Source: UBA2897 sp036733925 (GTDB lineage Bacteria; Bacillota; Negativicutes; Selenomonadales; Selenomonadaceae). Taken from it: a stretch of 17,852 bases of DNA. Below are positions 7,127-13,554 of this stretch, one piece after another (positions within the stretch are counted from its first letter, which is position 1; each line of letters begins with the position of its first letter). Where the stretch lies: the NCBI GenBank assembly GCA_036733925.1, contig DAIMZO010000031.1, positions 1 through 17,852 of the forward strand. The letters run 5' to 3'. Below the pieces are notes generated by a model. It searched no databases. It saw only the letters and a list, made by a program, of their open reading frames with translations, and had not been told where the DNA came from. The translations under genes and the position numbers were made by a program.

Positions 7127-7166
7127 GAACTGCCGCACGAGCTGAGGCTCGTGCGGCGGTTCTTTT
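7127..7166 (+). terminator. Terminator of the amtB-glnK operon
   Basis: A 16-bp stem (7127-7142 with 7147-7162, one G-U pair) with a TGAG loop is followed by TTTTC. It contains the same CTGCCGCAC/GTGCGGC words as the leader terminator. Confidence 0.9.
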
Positions 7167-7183
7167 CTGTGCATTTTCCATAC

Positions 7184-7211
7184 AAAAAACCTTCCCGGCC
7201 GGGAAGGTTTT
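7184..7211 (-). terminator. Palindromic terminator of the HPr-D-LDH gene
   Basis: CCTTCCC (7190-7196) pairs with GGGAAGG (7201-7207) around GGCC. A-runs flank one side and T-runs the other, so on the minus strand the stem is followed by TTTTTT. It lies 18 nt after the minus-strand stop codon. It could also act as a back-up terminator for glnK. Confidence 0.88.
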
Positions 7212-7228
7212 GGGATTTCTCGTTATGC

Positions 7229-8527
7229 TTACTTCACTTCAGCAGCGCCGAGCGGGCAGCCTTCGTTGAAGTTGCGGGCGTTCTCCATCGTGACCGCTGC
7301 GATAGCCTGCAGCGCCTCGCGCGTGAAGAATGCCTGATGGCTCGTCAGGATGACCTGCGGGAACATCAGCAGACGGCCCGTGATATCCTCCGTTGGGACA
7401 TCGAAGCTGTGATCCGTGTAGACGTTCGCATCCTCGCCCTCGTAAACGTCGAGTGCAACCGCATGGAACTTGCCCTGCTGGAGCGCTGCGAGGAGTGCCT
7501 CCGTATCGATGAGGCCGCCGCGTGCCGCATTCACGAGCATGACGTCGTTCTTCATCAGCGAGATGGCCTTCTCGTCGATCAGATGATAGGTGCCGCCCTC
7601 GCCCATAATCAGCGGTGCGTGGATCGAGATGAGGTCGGATTTCTTCAATACCTCTTCCTTCGATGCGTAGGTCAGCAGGCCTTCCTCCTCGAGCTTCTTG
7701 TTCGGGAACGCATCCCAGCCGAGAACCGTCATGCCATAACCCTTGCAGATGCGCGCCATGCACTGGCCGATGCGGCCCGTGCCGAGGATGCCGGCGACCT
7801 TGTTGTGCAGGTCGACGCCGAGCAGGCCCGTCAGGTCGAAGTTGTTGTCGCGAACCTTGTTGTAGGCCTTGTGCAGGCGGCGGTTCGCAGCCTGAATCGT
7901 CGCCATGGCATGCTCAGCCACCGCGTACGGGGAATAAGCCGGCACGCGCAGAACCGTGATGCCATACTCGGCAGCGGCCTTCTTGTCGACGTTGTTGAAG
8001 CCGGCGCAGCGGAGCAGGATCAGGCGGACACCGCCGTCATGCAGCTGCTCGATGACATCGCGCGGTGCCTCGTCGTTGACGAAGATGCAGACGGCGTCAT
8101 AGCCGTTGGCGAGATGTGCGGTCTCGCTCGTCAGGCGGCTCGTGAAATACTTGAGCTCCACATTGTACGTGCCCTCGCCCTTGTCTTTCGCGAGCTCGCT
8201 GAAGTAGAGGCGGTCATAGTCCTTCGTGCCGAAGAACGCAACCTTCAGGACAGGAACCTGCTTATCCTGCTGATCCATCGTTGCGAAGATCTCCTGGATC
8301 TCCTTTGCAGCCTCTTCCTCATCCGGGCCATCCACTGTCACGTTGACCTTGGCGCCCTTGGCAGCGTGGAGACTCAGGAGCTCAAGCACGTTGTTGCCCT
8401 GCGCCGTTGCGTGGTCGGTTTCGAACGTCACAGCCACTCTCAGCCCACTGCACGCCTGGGCGATCTGTGCTGCAGGACGCGCGTGGATACCGAGCGGGCA
8501 ATTCACGGCGACTTCGAATTTTTTCAT
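7229..8527 (-). CDS. HPr phosphocarrier domain fused to D-lactate dehydrogenase
   Basis: One unbroken frame of 432 residues carries two domains. Residues 1-83 are an HPr domain that aligns without gaps to Bacillus HPr over its first 60 residues. It has the PTS phosphorylation motif GIHARPAA with His15 and Arg17, but Asn46 where the kinase-regulated Ser46 is expected. A short linker (about 84-93, MDQQDKQVPV) leads into a complete fermentative D-2-hydroxyacid (LdhA-like) dehydrogenase. This part has the LRCAGFNNVD segment, the NAD motif GTGRIG (249-254), Asp272, catalytic Arg336 (NAARGGLID), Glu365 (DVYEGE) and His397 (TSHQAF). It should reduce pyruvate to D-lactate with NADH; the HPr part could accept phosphate from PEP through Enzyme I. 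The ATG at 8527 has a perfect AGGAGG 9 nt upstream. The gene is monocistronic. Both domain calls are secure; the regulatory meaning is inference. Confidence 0.95.
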   Translation of the reverse strand: MKKFEVAVNCPLGIHARPAAQIAQACSGLRVAVTFETDHATAQGNNVLELLSLHAAKGAKVNVTVDGPDEEEAAKEIQEIFATMDQQDKQVPVLKVAFFGTKDYDRLYFSELAKDKGEGTYNVELKYFTSRLTSETAHLANGYDAVCIFVNDEAPRDVIEQLHDGGVRLILLRCAGFNNVDKKAAAEYGITVLRVPAYSPYAVAEHAMATIQAANRRLHKAYNKVRDNNFDLTGLLGVDLHNKVAGILGTGRIGQCMARICKGYGMTVLGWDAFPNKKLEEEGLLTYASKEEVLKKSDLISIHAPLIMGEGGTYHLIDEKAISLMKNDVMLVNAARGGLIDTEALLAALQQGKFHAVALDVYEGEDANVYTDHSFDVPTEDITGRLLMFPQVILTSHQAFFTREALQAIAAVTMENARNFNEGCPLGAAEVK

Positions 8528-8579
8528 CAGTACAATCCTCCTACAGAAAGCGATGCTTTTCATTCACTCACTACAGATA

Positions 8580-8608
8580 ATTATACGCCGCGGCACCTGT
8601 GAAATCAA
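8580..8608 (-). promoter_or_regulatory. Promoter of the HPr-D-LDH gene
   Basis: On the minus strand TTGATT (8603-8608) and TATAAT (8580-8585) are 17 bp apart. Transcription would start near 8573, about 46 nt before the ATG. A loose inverted repeat, GAAAGC-GAT-GCTTTTC (8546-8561), lies in the short leader. Confidence 0.75.
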
Positions 8609-8738
8609 TAACTTATTCTATGTATACTGCACTTTTTTGAAAGTCTTTTACCGATATTGACGGATTCCATGAAAATCATCGCTCCGCCAGCCTGCCGCAG
8701 CAGCACTGCCCTTTCCGGCCAGAACCGCAGCCGGCCGG

Positions 8739-9041
8739 TCAGCCCTCGTCCCGGTTCTTCTGATAGGCGGCGCATTTCTCGACAATCAGGCGGATGACCC
8801 AGGATGGCGGACGCGAGGCCGCCTTGCGGAACCATTGCTCGACCGTGCGCGGCGGTGCACCGAGCAGCCGTTCAAGCTCGGTCGGCGTGATGCCCCAGAC
8901 CTCCCGCATGAGCTTCATCGGTTCGTCCGAGCAGGCAATCCGGTCGAGCAGCGCCGCCCGCTTCAGCTCATCAATGGACACATCAAAACCGGTCTGGCGC
9001 TGGAACCAGTTCGGCACATCTTCGCGCGTAACTTTCGGCAT
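8739..9041 (-). CDS. Small helix-turn-helix DNA-binding protein
   Basis: The 100-residue protein's second half reads like a compact Cro/XRE-type helix-turn-helix: WGITPTELERLLGAPPRTVEQW, then RPPSWVIRLI (about 49-87). The first half (MPKVTREDVPNWFQRQTGFD) is not recognised. The ATG at 9041 is chosen because AGAGG lies 8 nt upstream and because a longer GTG start at 9074 would overlap the -10 box TATACT (9065-9070). The gene lies upstream of the HPr-D-LDH gene on the same strand, 211 nt away, but that gene has its own promoter. The HTH protein might act on its neighbour or itself. The only hairpin after its stop (CCGGCC/GGCCGG region, about 8713-8737) has no U-run. Confidence 0.7.
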   Translation of the reverse strand: MPKVTREDVPNWFQRQTGFDVSIDELKRAALLDRIACSDEPMKLMREVWGITPTELERLLGAPPRTVEQWFRKAASRPPSWVIRLIVEKCAAYQKNRDEG

Positions 9042-9064
9042 CTCTCCCACCTCTTCCTCGTTCC

Positions 9065-9070
9065 AGTATA
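9065..9070 (-). promoter_or_regulatory. Extended -10 promoter of the HTH gene
   Basis: On the minus strand the sequence TGCTATACT gives a TGn-extended -10 box. No good -35 is seen (GTCAGG at 9088-9093). Transcription would start about 15 nt before the chosen ATG at 9041. The promoter is divergent from that of the hydrolase gene. Confidence 0.5.
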
Positions 9071-9101
9071 GCACAGCCCGAGCCGTCCCTGACAGGCCGA
9101 T

Positions 9102-9130
9102 TTGACGCCGTCGCCCAATTTCCCTATACT
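9102..9130 (+). promoter_or_regulatory. Promoter of the alpha/beta hydrolase gene
   Basis: TTGACG (9102-9107) and TATACT (9125-9130) are separated by 17 bp, with transcription expected near 9137. The hexamers and spacing match those upstream of the O-acetylhomoserine sulfhydrylase gene. Confidence 0.8.
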
Positions 9131-9165
9131 AGAACTGTCTTCAAAGGGTAAGGCAGGGAGGAACC

Positions 9166-9924
9166 ATGGAGAAATACTTTGACATCAACGAGGACGGATA
9201 CAGCATCCGCTGCAAATACTACGTAAAGGATCCGAAAGCCGTACGCGAGATCGTGCTCTGCACGCATGGCTTCGGCGGCAACAAAGAGAGCCACTCTGCA
9301 CAGAAATTCGCCGAGCGGCTCACCGCGAAATACAAGCACTACGGCGTGCTCTGCTTCGACTGGCCGTGCCACGGCGCCGACGCGCGGAAAAAGCTCTCGC
9401 TCGCGGAATGCATGACCTATCTCGAGCTCGCCATGCATTACGCAAAAGAGGAAATGGGCGCCGAGGCCATCGACTACTATGGGACGAGCTTCGGCGGCTA
9501 CCTCGGCCTCGCCTACCTCAAGGACCACGAGAACCCGTTCCGCCGCATCGCCCTGCGCGCACCGGGCGTCCCGATGTACCAGCTGATGCAGAATATGCTG
9601 ACGGAGGAGGACAAGAAGAAGCTCTCCAAGGGCAAGGAACTCCTCGTCGGCTTCGAGCGCAAGATGAAGCTCGACCCAGCTTTCCTCGAGGAGCTCCGCA
9701 CGAACGACGTCAGGAAACACGAGTATTTCGATATCGCGGACAATACGATCATCGTGCAAGGTACCGCAGATGAGAAAGTCCCGTATGACGTCGTCCGGCA
9801 GTTCGCCGAGGACAACGTCATCGAATTCGTACCCGTGGAGGGCGGCAGCCATATCTTCACGAACCCGAACCATCTCGACTTCGCCATCCACACGATCCTG
9901 ACTTTTTTCGCGCCGGCGGAATAA
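9166..9924 (+). CDS. Alpha/beta hydrolase
   Basis: This 252-residue serine hydrolase of the alpha/beta fold has the oxyanion-hole motif HGFGG (34-38) and the nucleophile elbow GTSFGG with Ser108. Asp202 (GTADEKVP) and His229 (GGSHIF) complete the triad. No signal peptide is seen, so it is cytoplasmic. The family includes esterases, lipases and peptidases, and the substrate is not predictable from the sequence. The ATG has AGGGAGGA upstream and a good promoter at 9102-9130. It is a single-gene unit ending at the hairpin 9958-10002. Confidence 0.9.
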   Translation: MEKYFDINEDGYSIRCKYYVKDPKAVREIVLCTHGFGGNKESHSAQKFAERLTAKYKHYGVLCFDWPCHGADARKKLSLAECMTYLELAMHYAKEEMGAEAIDYYGTSFGGYLGLAYLKDHENPFRRIALRAPGVPMYQLMQNMLTEEDKKKLSKGKELLVGFERKMKLDPAFLEELRTNDVRKHEYFDIADNTIIVQGTADEKVPYDVVRQFAEDNVIEFVPVEGGSHIFTNPNHLDFAIHTILTFFAPAE

Positions 9925-9957
9925 GCTCCGGAAGCGGAATGAGTCCAAAAAAAGGCA

Positions 9958-10002
9958 AAAAAATACGCAGTCACGGAAACTCTCCGCGGCTGCGTATTTT
10001 TT
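9958..10002. terminator. Bidirectional terminator between convergent genes
   Basis: A 13-bp stem AAAAAATACGCAG/CTGCGTATTTTTT (9958-9970 with 9990-10002) carries inner pairs and a short loop. T-runs occur on both strands, so it can end the hydrolase transcript (plus) and the small minus-strand gene. The TAA stop codon of that gene (10001-10003) lies within its arm. Confidence 0.88.
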
Positions 10003-10213
10003 ATCCGGCGTTGACCTCCACGTCAACCGAATAAACATACGGGTGAAGCTGCCTGTCCATCTGGCGGCCGCGCTCATAGATTGGCGCGTTCTGATCCAGC
10101 CACATCTCGCAGGAGGAATAATCCTCCATGTCCGGCAGGCTCGACAACGGCCCGTAATGAGAAGTGATAATGCGACGGATGTAGGTCCACTGTTCCTGTG
10201 TTGCTTTCATCAT
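10001..10213 (-). CDS. Small hypothetical protein, 70 residues
   Basis: The frame encodes 70 residues (MMKATQEQWTYIRRIITSHY...) with no signal peptide, membrane segment or motif I recognise. It is rich in Tyr, Asp and Glu. Two ATG codons stand side by side (10213 and 10210), with AAGGGGG 6-10 nt upstream serving either. A plausible promoter lies about 85 nt upstream and a shared terminator follows the stop directly, so I think it is a real gene. The function is unknown. Confidence 0.65.
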   Translation of the reverse strand: MMKATQEQWTYIRRIITSHYGPLSSLPDMEDYSSCEMWLDQNAPIYERGRQMDRQLHPYVYSVDVEVNAG

Positions 10214-10296
10214 GACTTCCCCCTTGCCCCTTTGATTCTTTTATTTGATTCTTCGGCAGATTGGATAACTCCCACATCATCGAATCCACTATATAT

Positions 10297-10325
10297 AGTA
10301 TACCCGATTTACGTTACAATGTTTA
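10297..10325 (-). promoter_or_regulatory. Possible promoter of the 70-residue gene
   Basis: On the minus strand TAAACA (10320-10325) and TATACT (10297-10302) are 17 bp apart. The -35 matches consensus at only four positions. Alternating TATA sequence nearby makes other -10 choices possible. Confidence 0.4.
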
Positions 10326-10417
10326 ACTATTTCCGTTTGTTTTATCCGAAACTGTAACAATTAAATCGTGTATACTACTACTTATGTCCCACGGAGTGAC
10401 TACTTATTTTCTTTGCG

Positions 10418-10446
10418 TTGCATTTCTCGGGGGCCGGGCGTAAAAT
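10418..10446 (+). promoter_or_regulatory. Promoter of the AEC transporter gene
   Basis: TTGCAT (10418-10423) and TAAAAT (10441-10446) are 17 bp apart, the same hexamers and spacing as the porin promoter. Transcription would begin near 10453, giving a leader of about 78 nt. Apart from this promoter, the reverse-strand promoter at 10297-10325 and the hairpin 10462-10488, I see nothing in the 10214-10530 gap. Confidence 0.65.
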
Positions 10447-10461
10447 AAAAGAGCCACGGCA

Positions 10462-10488
10462 GCGCCGTCCCGAAAGGAAGGACGGCGC
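10462..10488 (+). other. GC-rich hairpin at the 5' end of the AEC transporter leader
   Basis: GCGCCGTCC (10462-10470) pairs perfectly with GGACGGCGC (10480-10488) around a 9-nt loop, about 10 nt after the predicted transcription start. No U-run follows, so it is not a terminator. A 5'-end stabilising hairpin or a protein/ligand site are options. Confidence 0.5.
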
Positions 10489-10530
10489 CTCCTGCGGCCC
10501 TGAAACCGTCAGAAACAGCGAGGTAGGATT

Positions 10531-11472
10531 ATGATTGAAAACTTTTGGGTGTCCATTGGCGCCGTCTTCCCGATTTTCGTTCTGATTGCCATCGGCCTGT
10601 TCGTCAAGCAGCAGAAGCTCATGAACCCGACGGAGCTCAAGCATCTGAACAAGATGATTTTCCGCGTCTTTTTCTTCTGCATGCTGTTCACGAATATCTA
10701 CCGCGCGGACTTCGCCGATGTCTGGAACCCGCGGCTCATGCTGTTCAGCGTCGCGGGCGTCACCACGCTCTTCATCCTGAGCCTGATCTTCGCAATTCTC
10801 TTCGAGAAGCGCAACAACCGGCGCGGCGTCATCACGCAGGCAATCTTCCGCAGCAATTTCGTCATCCTCGGCATCCCGATTGTCGTGAATATCTTCGGCG
10901 AGCAGGCCGCCGTCCTGCCGTCCGTCGTCATCGCCGCCGTCGTGCCGCTCTACAACATCTATTCGGTCGCTGAGCTCGAGGCGTTCCGCGGCGGCACGTT
11001 CGACTTCATCAAGATCCTGAAAGGCGTCCTGAAGAACCCGATGATCCAGGGCATCCTCTGCGGCCTCGTCTTCAACCTCGCGGGAATCCCGGTTCCCGAC
11101 CCAATCATGAAGCCGATTGCGCAGGTCGGCGCCTGCACGACGCCGCTCGCGCTGATCGTGCTCGGCGCAACCTTTGACCGCGGACAGGTCGCCGAGAGCG
11201 TCCGGGATTTGCGCGCCTGCCTGATCGGCCGCCTGTTCGTCGCGCCTCTGCTGTTCCTGTCCGCTGCCGCGGCACTCGGTTTCCGCGGTGCAGAGTTCGT
11301 CACAATCCTCGCGATTGCCGCGACGCCGTGCGCGGTCGCCTCGTTCACGATGGCCCAGCAGATGGGCGGCGATGCGAACCTCGCCGGCAACACCGTCATC
11401 TTCTCGTCCGCACTTTCGTGCCTCACGATGTTCGGCTGGATTTTCGTAACAAAAATGCTCGGGATGTTCTGA
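10531..11472 (+). CDS. AEC (auxin efflux carrier) family transporter
   Basis: The 313-residue integral membrane protein has about ten hydrophobic helices in two halves. Family features include FRVFFFCMLFTNIYRADF, AIFRSNFVILGIPIV in the middle and LAIAATPCAVASFTMAQQMGGD near the end. AEC carriers in bacteria move small organic anions such as malate, malonate or lactate across the cytoplasmic membrane, and the substrate here is not known. The ATG has AGGTAGG upstream. It is a single-gene unit behind the 10418-10446 promoter. Its last codons and stop fall inside a hairpin (11455-11482) that acts as terminator for the oppositely oriented ATPase gene. Confidence 0.9.
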   Translation: MIENFWVSIGAVFPIFVLIAIGLFVKQQKLMNPTELKHLNKMIFRVFFFCMLFTNIYRADFADVWNPRLMLFSVAGVTTLFILSLIFAILFEKRNNRRGVITQAIFRSNFVILGIPIVVNIFGEQAAVLPSVVIAAVVPLYNIYSVAELEAFRGGTFDFIKILKGVLKNPMIQGILCGLVFNLAGIPVPDPIMKPIAQVGACTTPLALIVLGATFDRGQVAESVRDLRACLIGRLFVAPLLFLSAAAALGFRGAEFVTILAIAATPCAVASFTMAQQMGGDANLAGNTVIFSSALSCLTMFGWIFVTKMLGMF

Positions 11473-11482
11473 ACCCGAGCAT
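11455..11482 (-). terminator. Terminator of the P1B-ATPase gene, inside the AEC coding end
   Basis: ATGCTCGGG (11455-11463) pairs perfectly with CCCGAGCAT (11474-11482). On the minus strand it is followed by TTTTTG, and it lies 19 nt after the ATPase stop. On the plus strand no T-run follows. It overlaps the last five sense codons and the stop of the AEC gene. Confidence 0.8.
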
Positions 11483-11500
11483 TGACCTTCAAGATGGATT

Positions 11501-13447
11501 TCACTCCGCTGCGTCCGGCTGTAATTTTTCCGCAGGAACGACCGTTTCCGGCACAGGCATTTCCTTGAAAAACATCGCGCGGATCGCGTTGCAGCTCGCG
11601 AGGATCAGGACGCCGGTATCCGCGAAGATGGCCATCCACATATTCGCGAGGCCGACGGCGCCGAGGAGCATGATGAGGACTTTGATGCCGATAGACCCGA
11701 TGATGTTCTCATAGACGATGCGCAAAGTCTTGCGCGCGATGCGCTGCGCGACGGAAATCTTCAGCGGATCATCATCCATCAGGACGATATCCGCGGCCTC
11801 GATGGCGGCATCCGATCCCATCGCGCCCATCGCGATGCCGACATCGGCGCGCGAGAGCACCGGCGCGTCGTTGATGCCATCCCCAACGAAGGCGAGTTTC
11901 CCGCTGCCGCCGGCCGTTGCCGCGAGCAGCTCCTCAACCTTTGCCACCTTGTCCGCCGGCAGCAGCTCACTGCAGACCGTATCGATGCCGAGTTCCTTCG
12001 CAACCGGCTCTGCGACCCGACGGGAATCCCCGGTCAGCATGACCGTCTTGCGGATGCCGCTTTGGCGCAGTGCGCGGACGGCAGCCGCCGCGTGCGGCTT
12101 CACAACATCGGAGATCACGACATGGCCGGCATACTCCCCATCGCAGGCGATATGGATTGTCGTGCCGGTCTTGCGGTGGCACGGCTGGCTCGCGATGCCG
12201 ATATCCGCCATCAGCTTGTCATTGCCGGCATAGATCACCTTGCCATTGACCTTCGCGCGGACGCCCTTGCCCGCAATCTCCTCTACGTCCGCAACCTCAC
12301 AGCCGTCCGCCTCGCCCGGATAGGCCTCGCGCAGCGATTCCGCAATCGGGTGATTCGAGAAGCGCTCGGCATGCGCGGCGATATGCAGCAGAGCCTGCGG
12401 GCTGAGCTCCGCCGGATGCACGGCCGTGACCGCAAACTTGCCTTTCGTCAGCGTACCGGTCTTATCGAAGACGACCGTATCGACATGCGCGAGCGCCTCG
12501 AGGTAGTTCGAGCCCTTGACCAGCACGCCATGGCGGCTCGCCCCGCCGATCCCGGCAAAAAAGCTCAGCGGGATGCCGATGACGAGCGCGCATGGGCAGC
12601 TGACAATCAGGAACAGCAGCGCGCGATAGACCCAGGTGCCCCAGAGCGGCGCCTCCCCGAACAGGAAGATGCGCACGAGCGGCGGCAGGAGGGCGAGCGC
12701 AATGGCCGCATAGACAACAACCGGCGTATAGACGCGGGCAAAGCGCGTGATGAATGCCTCGGAGCGGGATTTCCTCGAGCTGGCCTGCTCGACGAGCGTG
12801 AGGATCTTCGACGCGGTCGATTCCCCGAACGCCTTTGTCGTGCGCACGCGCAGCAGACCGTTCGTATTGATGCAACCGCTGAGGACCTCGTCGCCCTCGT
12901 GCACCTCGCGCGGCAGGCTCTCACCGGTCAGTGCGACCGTATCGAGGCTCGACGTACCGCTGATCACGACACCATCCAGCGGGATTTTTTCCCCGGGCTG
13001 CACGACGATGATCGAACCGGCTGCAACCGTGTCCGGTGCGACTGTCGTCCGTTCTCCCTTGTCATTCTCGATATTCGCATAATCCGGCCGGATATCCATG
13101 AGCGCCGAGATATCCCGCCGGCTCTTGCCGACCGCGTAGGACTCGAACAGCTCACCGACCTGGAAGAACAGCACGACCGCAATGGCCTCCGTGTAGTCTC
13201 CATCCTCATAAGCCGCGAGCGCCAGCGCGCCGAGGCTCGCGACGCCCATCAGCAGGCTTTCGTCGAACGGCTCCCGTTCCCGGATGCTCTCCCACATCTC
13301 GAGCAGGATATCGTATCCGACGACCAGATACACCGCGAAGTAGGCGAGGAACCGCGCCCCCCCGGAAAGCGGCAGGAACGCCAGCAGGATCAGGAGCGCG
13401 GCGGAAAGGAGAATCCGGAACAGGTTTTTCTTCTGGGTCTGGGTCAT
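11501..13447 (-). CDS. P1B-type Zn2+/Cd2+/Pb2+-exporting ATPase
   Basis: The 648-residue heavy-metal P-type ATPase pumps metal out of the cytoplasm. It has the actuator motif TGES (174-177), the metal-site CPC (284-286), the phosphorylated Asp328 in DKTGT, the His-Pro pair 366-367 (SNHPI) and GDGIND (522-527). Lys589 and Asp610, 21 residues apart near the C-terminal helices, match the pair that marks Zn/Cd/Pb pumps such as ZntA. There is no N-terminal heavy-metal-binding domain or CxxC. The protein begins almost directly with the first membrane helices, so it is shorter than ZntA or CadA. The ATG at 13447 has GAGGG 7 nt upstream. It has its own promoter and a candidate metalloregulator site in the leader. 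Confidence 0.94.
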   Translation of the reverse strand: MTQTQKKNLFRILLSAALLILLAFLPLSGGARFLAYFAVYLVVGYDILLEMWESIREREPFDESLLMGVASLGALALAAYEDGDYTEAIAVVLFFQVGELFESYAVGKSRRDISALMDIRPDYANIENDKGERTTVAPDTVAAGSIIVVQPGEKIPLDGVVISGTSSLDTVALTGESLPREVHEGDEVLSGCINTNGLLRVRTTKAFGESTASKILTLVEQASSRKSRSEAFITRFARVYTPVVVYAAIALALLPPLVRIFLFGEAPLWGTWVYRALLFLIVSCPCALVIGIPLSFFAGIGGASRHGVLVKGSNYLEALAHVDTVVFDKTGTLTKGKFAVTAVHPAELSPQALLHIAAHAERFSNHPIAESLREAYPGEADGCEVADVEEIAGKGVRAKVNGKVIYAGNDKLMADIGIASQPCHRKTGTTIHIACDGEYAGHVVISDVVKPHAAAAVRALRQSGIRKTVMLTGDSRRVAEPVAKELGIDTVCSELLPADKVAKVEELLAATAGGSGKLAFVGDGINDAPVLSRADVGIAMGAMGSDAAIEAADIVLMDDDPLKISVAQRIARKTLRIVYENIIGSIGIKVLIMLLGAVGLANMWMAIFADTGVLILASCNAIRAMFFKEMPVPETVVPAEKLQPDAAE

Positions 13448-13470
13448 GGCTCTTCCCTCTCTCATTAACG

Positions 13471-13488
13471 TATGAGCAGTTATTCATT
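13471..13488. promoter_or_regulatory. Weak ArsR/SmtB-like inverted repeat in the ATPase leader
   Basis: TATGAGCA-GT-TATTCATT is an imperfect inverted repeat with TGA/TCA cores at the spacing seen in SmtB/ArsR operators. It lies between the predicted transcription start (about 13494) and the ATPase ATG. Only five of eight half-site positions match, and no ArsR gene is in the window. Confidence 0.3.
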
Positions 13489-13499
13489 CGTTTGATTCT

Positions 13500-13527
13500 A
13501 TTATAGCACTTGCGCCACAATCCGCAA
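13500..13527 (-). promoter_or_regulatory. Promoter of the P1B-ATPase gene
   Basis: On the minus strand TTGCGG (13522-13527) and TATAAT (13500-13505) are 16 bp apart, and the -10 is extended by TGC. It lies in the 107-nt gap after the XRE regulator gene on the same strand, so read-through from that gene is also possible. Confidence 0.7.
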
Positions 13528-13554
13528 GGCTTTTCATGAAAATCCCGCCCGTTT

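Noticed and set aside
7251..8280. Possibility that HPr and D-LDH are two adjacent genes
   Set aside because: The frame is continuous from 8527 to 7229 with no stop codon, no internal start with a ribosome binding site was evident at the domain junction, and a natural linker joins the domains.
8546..8561. Catabolite-responsive (cre) site before the HPr-D-LDH gene
   Set aside because: GAAAGCGATGCTTTTC is palindromic, but its 3' half departs from the cre consensus at several key positions. It is noted only as a loose inverted repeat.
8605..8835. 76-residue minus-strand frame between the HTH and HPr-D-LDH genes
   Set aside because: It overlaps the end of the HTH gene, crosses the -35 region of the HPr-D-LDH promoter, has no ribosome binding site and shows no recognisable motif.
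12062..13468. Long open frame on the plus strand opposite the metal ATPase, and similar ones at 303-1973, 7121-8602 and 5664-6584
   Set aside because: They run antisense to genes with clear domains and conserved motifs. Their translations are low-complexity, Arg/Ala/Val-rich strings, as expected from GC-rich third codon positions of the true genes.
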